DNA from: Sphingomonadales bacterium
GTDB lineage: Bacteria > Pseudomonadota > Alphaproteobacteria > Sphingomonadales > Sphingomonadaceae
Length of the DNA stretch: 10,826 bases
Assembly (NCBI GenBank): GCA_017302775.1
Contig: JAFLDC010000054.1
Coordinates: 1-10,826, forward strand
Direction: 5' to 3'
The position numbers and the translations under genes were made by a program. Of this stretch, positions 6,954 through 10,826 are shown one piece after another; position 1 is the first letter of the stretch; the number at the start of each line of letters is the position of its first letter. A model generated the notes under the pieces. That model ran no database searches. It was not told where the DNA came from and saw nothing but the letters and a program-made list of their open reading frames with translations.

Positions 6954-7875
6954 CATGATCGACGTCGTCGGCACCGGGTTCACGGTGCTCGATCGACTGT
7001 ACGCAGATGGCGACTTCGCCACCGAGGCGCTCGGGGGGTCATGCGGCAATGTGCTCGTTTCGCTCGCAATGTTGCATCGACAAGTCGTACCATTGCTGGC
7101 GCTCGGCCTCGATGACATCGGCGAGCAGCTGCTTACCGAGTTCACGATCGCCGGTGCCGATACGCGCTATATCCATCGTCATCCGAAGCGCCGGTCGCCG
7201 GTGCTCCGCCAAGAGCTTGACACCCATTCGGGCCAGCACAGCTTCAGCTTCACCTGCCGTGAGACGCTCGAGGAATTTCCGCGCTATGAGCCGATTGGAC
7301 TTGAGGAGTTGCAGTCGGCGACGGTCGCGCTCGAGAATTGCGAGCTGTTTTACACTGACCGGCTTTCGCCAGCGATTCTCGACGCGATGGCGCAGGCCTA
7401 TCATGGCGGAGCAATCATCTATTTCGAACCATCCGACATCGACCACGTGTTGTTCGATGACGCGCTTGCGATGACCAGCGTGCTCAAATATTCCTCAGAT
7501 CGTCTCGGTCCCGAGCTCGACGAGAAGGTTGCTGCGAGCGCGGCAATTGCGATCGTTACCTATGGCGCCGACGGTCTGGAGCTGCGCCATGGCCATGAGC
7601 GGATATGGAGTGCGGCCTTTCCCGTCGCGCAGGTGACCGACACTTGCGGGTCGGGCGATATGGTCAGCGTCGGGTTGATCGACTGGCTTCTTGCTCGCAC
7701 CGGACCGCGGTTACCGAGCCTTGGCATTCATGATCTGATGGGTGGCGTTGTAGCCGGGCAGCGGCTCGCTGCGGAAAATTGCGCCTTTGCCGGCGCACGG
7801 GGTGTGTTTCAACAGCGTGATGTCGCTTATGTCCGTTCGATCCTGGCGCACGCGCGCCACGATTTTCCGGCCTAG
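6934..7875 (+). CDS. PfkB/ribokinase-family sugar or nucleoside kinase
   Basis: This protein of about 313 residues has both PfkB signatures. GGSCGN (34-39) is the substrate-side glycine motif, and DTCGSGD (236-242) is the anion-hole and catalytic motif, with D242 as the general base. VTYGADGLEL shortly before it is the typical ATP-site strand and loop. PfkB enzymes phosphorylate ribose, fructose phosphates, adenosine, and related sugars or nucleosides. The middle section after residue 60 is divergent, so the substrate cannot be assigned. The ATG at 6934 overlaps the SIS-HAD gene by 20 bases. A second ATG at 6955, one base after that gene's stop, gives the start MIDVVGTGF, which is more usual for the family because the first strand begins at once. 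Both are plausible. The stop codon is shared in the palindrome CCTAGG with the opposing NADAR gene. It is the last gene of the operon. Confidence 0.87.
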   Translation: MTIPRCDMIDVVGTGFTVLDRLYADGDFATEALGGSCGNVLVSLAMLHRQVVPLLALGLDDIGEQLLTEFTIAGADTRYIHRHPKRRSPVLRQELDTHSGQHSFSFTCRETLEEFPRYEPIGLEELQSATVALENCELFYTDRLSPAILDAMAQAYHGGAIIYFEPSDIDHVLFDDALAMTSVLKYSSDRLGPELDEKVAASAAIAIVTYGADGLELRHGHERIWSAAFPVAQVTDTCGSGDMVSVGLIDWLLARTGPRLPSLGIHDLMGGVVAGQRLAAENCAFAGARGVFQQRDVAYVRSILAHARHDFPA

Positions 7876-8351
7876 GCGGCCGCAGCCACCGGTGTTTCGC
7901 CGCGCAGCTCCGCACGCAATTCCATCAGCAGCACACCAAGCATGTTCTTGCCGACCCCATTCACTTCGCCCCACAGGCGATTGACCTCATTGTCGACGGT
8001 CGCACTTTCAACCAGGCGAGCATCGCCGGTCGCGAGTAGCAAGTTACGAAGGTCGGGATGCTGCTCAAACTTGGCGCGGAGCACACCCCGCATCCGATCG
8101 AACTTGCCCGTCGACCAACCTGGCGCAACATCCCAATAGTAGAGCCCGTGCGCCGCCATAGCGAGCAGAGCTGGGGAGGGCGCGCTCAGCAGCCAGTCCC
8201 GAACCGCCTTCTTGCGCGGCTTGCCCGCCTGATAGGCGTGTTCGCTCGTCGCGAACCGCTCACCCTCGAATTCGATCTCGCGCCGATAGAGATTGCTGAA
8301 CGCGCCATAGGGCTTCTCGCTGGCTCGATAAAAGCGGATCTCATCTGCCAT
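7872..8351 (-). CDS. NADAR-family protein (YbiA-like)
   Basis: This 159-residue protein matches the small single-domain NADAR family. It has IRFYRASEKPYGAFSNLY (5-22), the conserved SEHAYQAGK (36-44), and the C-terminal LWGEVNGVGKNMLG (126-139) followed by LLMELR (141-146). Known NADAR proteins act on N-glycosidic bonds. YbiA-type members cleave a riboflavin-pathway intermediate, and others remove ADP-ribose from guanine and pair with DarT toxins. No DarT-like gene is visible here, and which activity applies is not known. The ATG at 8351 is preceded by the purine-rich AAGAGAG; a GTG one codon upstream is also open. The gene is convergent with the PfkB kinase gene, sharing the stop palindrome, and divergent from the helix-turn-helix gene, with TGCA palindromes between. 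It may be an accessory enzyme of the ribose-phosphate operon or a separate cargo gene. Confidence 0.87.
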   Translation of the reverse strand: MADEIRFYRASEKPYGAFSNLYRREIEFEGERFATSEHAYQAGKPRKKAVRDWLLSAPSPALLAMAAHGLYYWDVAPGWSTGKFDRMRGVLRAKFEQHPDLRNLLLATGDARLVESATVDNEVNRLWGEVNGVGKNMLGVLLMELRAELRGETPVAAAA

Positions 8352-8363
8352 CACATACTCTCT

Positions 8364-8401
8364 TGCAAAGTTGCACGTTTAGATACATGCAAATCTGCAT
8401 G
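8364..8401. promoter_or_regulatory. Paired TGCA palindromes between the NADAR and helix-turn-helix genes (candidate operators)
   Basis: Two palindromes fill the short divergent region. TGCAA-AG-TTGCA lies at 8364-8375 and CATGCA-AATC-TGCATG at 8386-8401; their centres are 24 bp apart. The second includes the start codon of the plus-strand regulator. A third copy of the core, TGCAAATCTGCA, occurs inside that gene at 8565-8576. This is the pattern expected of a self-regulating DNA-binding protein controlling a divergent pair. I could not define confident -35/-10 boxes here. Confidence 0.5.
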
Positions 8402-8743
8402 AAGGCAACTGAAAACGAGATTTCGGTGCTCCGCGAGAAAATCGTCGCTGCCCGCGTCGATTGCGCGCTTACAGACACGCAAATCGGCGCTGTTGTCGGT
8501 GTTCATGCCAGTCAAGTCGGCCGCATCACGCGCGGCGAGTTTCGGCGTATCAGCGAAAGCGTAGTGCAAATCTGCAAGGTTCTGGGTCTGGAGATGGATG
8601 CGGCCGCAGTCGAGCCAAGTGCCGAAACTGCTGCTTGGGCGAAGCTGCAGGCGAGCTTGCGCGGCCTGTGGGACAAGACGCCCGAGGGCGCTGATAAGAT
8701 CGTGCGAGTACTCGAGACCATCGGAGCGCTTCGCGAGCGCTAA
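8399..8743 (+). CDS. Small XRE-like helix-turn-helix protein
   Basis: This protein of about 114 residues carries a Cro/CI-like helix-turn-helix. LTDTQIGAVVGVHASQVGRI (24-43) forms the two helices and the turn, and RISESVVQICKVLGLE (50-65) is the following helix seen in XRE domains. The C-terminal half (about 66-114) has no motif I recognise; it may dimerise or bind a ligand. Possible starts are ATG 8399, ATG 8387 and TTG 8363. None has a Shine-Dalgarno sequence, and the palindrome at 8386-8401 overlaps the two ATGs, so a leaderless or very short leader transcript is plausible. It diverges from the NADAR gene and probably represses itself and that gene through the TGCA palindromes. Whether it also governs the five-gene operon is not supported, because the operator there has a different sequence. 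An antitoxin-like role is possible but unproven. Confidence 0.72.
   Translation: MKATENEISVLREKIVAARVDCALTDTQIGAVVGVHASQVGRITRGEFRRISESVVQICKVLGLEMDAAAVEPSAETAAWAKLQASLRGLWDKTPEGADKIVRVLETIGALRER
8565..8576. promoter_or_regulatory. Third copy of the TGCA-AATC-TGCA core inside the regulator gene
   Basis: The 12 bases TGCAAATCTGCA are identical to the centre of the palindrome at 8386-8401, 177 bp further downstream. An internal auxiliary operator that loops with the upstream site is possible. Both copies encode QIC in the same reading frame, so coincidence of coding is also possible. Confidence 0.3.
8725..8741 (+). terminator. Possible weak stem-loop at the end of the helix-turn-helix gene
   Basis: AGCGCT-TCGCG-AGCGCT forms a 6-bp stem with a 5-base loop, ending at the stop codon. 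The following bases are only mildly T-rich (CTGTCTTTCG) with no clear T-run, so an intrinsic terminator is doubtful. Confidence 0.22.
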
Positions 8744-8846
8744 CCGCATCTGTCTTTCGTCGGACCTGCTGCGAAAAGCCTAACCAAGCGCTGTTGCGAT
8801 CGAATCCGGGGAAGTGCGCCCTTACGATCGCCTGGAGGTTCTGCGA

Positions 8847-8942
8847 ATGGACGGTGGTCAGTCCGCTCGTGGCTCGACAGTCGTCAATTGGCTCGCTGCG
8901 CGACTATGTCCGCTTTGGCCCATTGCTTATAAACAGAAGTAA
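8847..8942 (+). CDS. Doubtful 31-residue short ORF
   Basis: A 31-codon frame starts with ATG eight bases after a strong GGAGG sequence (8834-8838) and ends in TAA. The peptide is slightly hydrophobic in the middle (VVNWLAARLCPLWPIAY), which could be one short amphipathic or membrane helix. It sits in the 218-bp gap between two convergent genes. An imperfect 7-bp inverted repeat pair (GCGATCG at 8796-8802, CGATCGC at 8825-8831) lies just before it. I know no family for it. It may be a real small protein, a remnant left by insertion, or chance. Confidence 0.18.
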   Translation: MDGGQSARGSTVVNWLAARLCPLWPIAYKQK

Positions 8943-8961
8943 GTCCTGATCGTCCAACGAA

Positions 8962-9369
8962 TCAGACTTTGCGTTCGGCACGGCCCGTCACATCAGCAAG
9001 CTTCGGTCCGAACTCCATCTTGCGTGCCAAAGCTTCGACAAAACCCTCGAACCGCTCCTTGCCCTGGGCCTGGGCTGCGGCTCGAGCAGCATCCGGAAGT
9101 GCCGGGTTGGCCGTCAGCCAAAACCGCACGAACAGCGCTAAAGCCTCAGAATTCAGCTCGGCCCGGTAATCCAGCTTGTCGAGCTGGCGCACCACCTTGT
9201 CCATCCGCCGGCTGAATGCCGCTTCCATGCGCTCCGAACCGTCTGGCGACAGGAAGGAATTCAGGGCCGTCTCGACGACTTGCGCCTGTGTTACACGCTT
9301 TCGCCGGGCGTAGTCGGCGAGACGGTCGGCGAGATCGGGCGGCAGGCGAAACGTGTGCTTCGACTTCAC
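8962..9369 (-). CDS. CopG-like ribbon-helix-helix protein of the conjugation cluster
   Basis: This 135-residue protein starts with GTG (9369), overlapping the traG stop as GTGA, so the two are translationally coupled. The N-terminus KHTFRLPPDLADRLADYARR (4-23), followed by TQAQVVETALNSFL (27-40), is a ribbon-helix-helix DNA-binding domain. The rest is helical and contains LALFVRFWLTANPALPD and GKERFEGFVEALARKM, a combination I associate with the small CopG-type protein lying between traG and trbB in trb-type conjugation clusters. Likely roles are an accessory relaxosome protein or a regulator of the transfer genes. Its usual downstream neighbour trbB is displaced by about 8.6 kb of cargo. The stop TGA is at 8962-8964. 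Confidence 0.83.
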   Translation of the reverse strand: MKSKHTFRLPPDLADRLADYARRKRVTQAQVVETALNSFLSPDGSERMEAAFSRRMDKVVRQLDKLDYRAELNSEALALFVRFWLTANPALPDAARAAAQAQGKERFEGFVEALARKMEFGPKLADVTGRAERKV

Positions 9370-10826
9370 AGCGCAATTCCGTCGCCGGGATCTAGCGAGG
9401 CTTGGCGGGCGCTGCGGGCCATGTCGATGCGCAGCCGCTCGGCGCCCGTGGCATCGGCAGATTCTTCAGCCCGGTCTCCAAATTCGAACTCGGCGGACCG
9501 CTCATTCCCCTTCCTCGGCGCTATATCGACATGGGCCGGTATCTCCGGCTCGCGACGGATGCCGCCATTGGCTGCATCATCGTGGGCTGCGCCTTTGCGA
9601 TTCTTCTTCGGCACCGGCTTGATCGCCGGTAGCGCACTCCAATCGTCGGACTTCGCAGAGACAGACTTCGATGTTCCGGATTCCGGTGGCGGCAGAATAC
9701 GCGCCTGCAATCTCGGGTCAGCATAGTAACGCGCCTTCTTCGCCTTGATGGGCGGAGAGCCGGACAGCATCACGATCTCGTCGGTGTCCGGTAGCTGCAA
9801 GATCTCGCCTTGGGTGAGCAGCGGCCGCGAGGTTTCCGAACGGGAGATCATAAGGTGGCCTAGCCAAGGCGAGAGGCGGTGGCCGGCATAGTTGCGCATC
9901 GAGCGCTGTTCGGTCGCGGTGCCCAGCGACTCCGACACTCGCTTGGCGGTGCCTTCGTCGTTGGTCGCGAACGCCACCCGGACATGGCAGTTGTCGAGGA
10001 TTGCATTGTTCTTGCCGTACGCCCGCTCAATCTGATTGAGCGATTGTGCGATCAGAAACGACTTGAGCCCATATCCAGCCATAAATGCCAGCGCGCTCTC
10101 GAAGAAGTCGAGCCTGCCCAGCGCTGGAAACTCGTCGAGCATCATCAGCAATCGGTGGCGCTGTGATTTAGGGGAAAGCTCCTCAGTGAGGCGGCGCCCG
10201 ATTTGGTTGAGGATCAACCGAATGAGCGGCTTGGTCCGGCTGATGTCGGACGGCGGCACAACCAGATAAAGCGTAGCAGGCCGTTTTGCCTCGACCAGAT
10301 CAGCGATCCGCCAGTCCGAACATTTGGTGACTTCGGCGATGACTGGGTCGCGGTAGAGGCCGAGATAGGACATCGCGGTTGAGAGCACCCCGGACCGCTC
10401 GTTGTCAGATTTGTTCAGCAGCTCGCGCGCGGCGCTAGCCACGACTGGATGTGGGCCAGCTTCGCTCAGATGCGCGGTCGCCATCATTGCGTCGAGCGTC
10501 TGCTCTATGGTCCGTTCGGGATCGGACAAGAACGCAGCGACACCGGCAAGCGTCTTGTCGGGCTCAGCGTAGAGGACGTGAAGGATCGCCCCCACCAGCA
10601 GTGCATGGCTCGTCTTCTCCCAATGGTTGCGCTTCTCGAGACTGCCTTCGGGATCGACCAGGATGTCGGCGATGTTCTGGACGTCGCGCACTTCGCTGAT
10701 CCCGCGGCGCACTTCGAGTAGCGGATTGTAATGGGCAGAGGCTAGGTTGGTGGGATCGAACAGCAGGGTGCGGCTGAAGCTTGAGCGGAAGCCGGCGGTC
10801 AGGCTCCAGTTTTCGCCCTTGATGTC
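9366..10826 (-). CDS. traG: TraG/VirD4-type conjugative coupling protein (N-terminus outside the window)
   Basis: At least 486 residues are visible, reading in from the right edge with DIKGENWSLTAGFRSSFS. A GTG at 10712 is internal, not the start. TraG/VirD4 is the membrane-anchored hexameric ATPase that hands the relaxase-DNA complex to the type IV secretion channel. Supporting motifs are DIKGE at the edge, NPLLEVRRGISEVRDVQNIADILVDPEG in several short blocks, LYLVVPPSDISRTKPLIRL, and the Walker B strand LLMMLDEFPALG with its acidic pair at 10131-10136. The transmembrane part and Walker A lie beyond base 10826. After the ATPase core comes RYYADPRLQARILPPPES and a charged, probably disordered tail ending at 9366. 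The tail overlaps the start of the ribbon-helix-helix gene. Identification is secure; the exact subfamily (TraG of a trb-type element) is inference from the neighbours. Confidence 0.92.
   Translation of the reverse strand, partial: DIKGENWSLTAGFRSSFSRTLLFDPTNLASAHYNPLLEVRRGISEVRDVQNIADILVDPEGSLEKRNHWEKTSHALLVGAILHVLYAEPDKTLAGVAAFLSDPERTIEQTLDAMMATAHLSEAGPHPVVASAARELLNKSDNERSGVLSTAMSYLGLYRDPVIAEVTKCSDWRIADLVEAKRPATLYLVVPPSDISRTKPLIRLILNQIGRRLTEELSPKSQRHRLLMMLDEFPALGRLDFFESALAFMAGYGLKSFLIAQSLNQIERAYGKNNAILDNCHVRVAFATNDEGTAKRVSESLGTATEQRSMRNYAGHRLSPWLGHLMISRSETSRPLLTQGEILQLPDTDEIVMLSGSPPIKAKKARYYADPRLQARILPPPESGTSKSVSAKSDDWSALPAIKPVPKKNRKGAAHDDAANGGIRREPEIPAHVDIAPRKGNERSAEFEFGDRAEESADATGAERLRIDMARSARQASLDPGDGIAL

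Noticed and set aside
8363..8743. TTG start at 8363 for the helix-turn-helix gene
   Set aside because: It has no ribosome binding site, would place both operators within the coding region, and the added N-terminal residues are not part of the domain. The ATG codons at 8387 or 8399 are preferred.
7872..8743. NADAR plus helix-turn-helix gene as a classic DarT-type toxin-antitoxin pair
   Set aside because: The small helix-turn-helix protein has no ADP-ribosyltransferase features and no DarT-like gene is visible, so this pairing is not supported.
9280..9726. Plus-strand frames opposite the end of traG
   Set aside because: They are antisense to the recognisable TraG tail and ribbon-helix-helix gene and have no motifs.

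Overview
The window comes from a GC-rich mobile element, either an integrative conjugative element or a plasmid, of an alphaproteobacterium. Codon use and the style of the TraG, CopG-like and TrbB proteins suggest a sphingomonad-type host; this is inference from protein resemblance, not a search. Both edges carry conjugation genes on the minus strand. At the right edge are the TraG/VirD4 coupling protein (N-terminus outside the window) and, overlapping its stop, a small ribbon-helix-helix protein. At the left edge is the first third of the TrbB/VirB11 secretion ATPase. In the trb-type conjugation clusters I know, these three genes lie next to each other in the order traG - ribbon-helix-helix gene - trbB. 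Here about 8.6 kb of other DNA separates the last two, so the centre looks like cargo placed in the transfer operon.

The main cargo is a tight plus-strand operon of five genes (about 797-7875). It encodes a phosphoribosyltransferase-fold protein, an ORC/CDC6-like AAA ATPase, a protein I do not recognise, a double-SIS sugar-phosphate isomerase fused to a HAD phosphatase, and a PfkB/ribokinase-family kinase. Consecutive genes are separated by 0-2 bases or overlap, which indicates translational coupling and a joint function. A good promoter lies just upstream (709-737), and a perfect 8-bp inverted repeat occupies its spacer, so the operon is probably switched by a repressor or activator. Four of the five proteins belong to families that handle ribose or sugar phosphates and nucleotides, and the fifth class is a regulatory ATPase. 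I read this as a candidate nucleotide- or sugar-phosphate-based conflict (defence) system or specialised metabolite pathway. No member shows an obvious nuclease, protease or membrane effector, so the function remains open.

Tail-to-tail with the kinase gene is a minus-strand NADAR-family gene (N-glycosidase / ADP-ribose-type chemistry). It diverges from a small plus-strand helix-turn-helix gene. Their shared upstream region of about 47 bp holds two TGCA-based palindromes, and a third copy of the core lies inside the regulator gene, which suggests local autoregulation. A 218-bp gap with only a doubtful short ORF then leads to the conjugation genes. No RNA genes, CRISPR arrays, transposases or integrases were seen.
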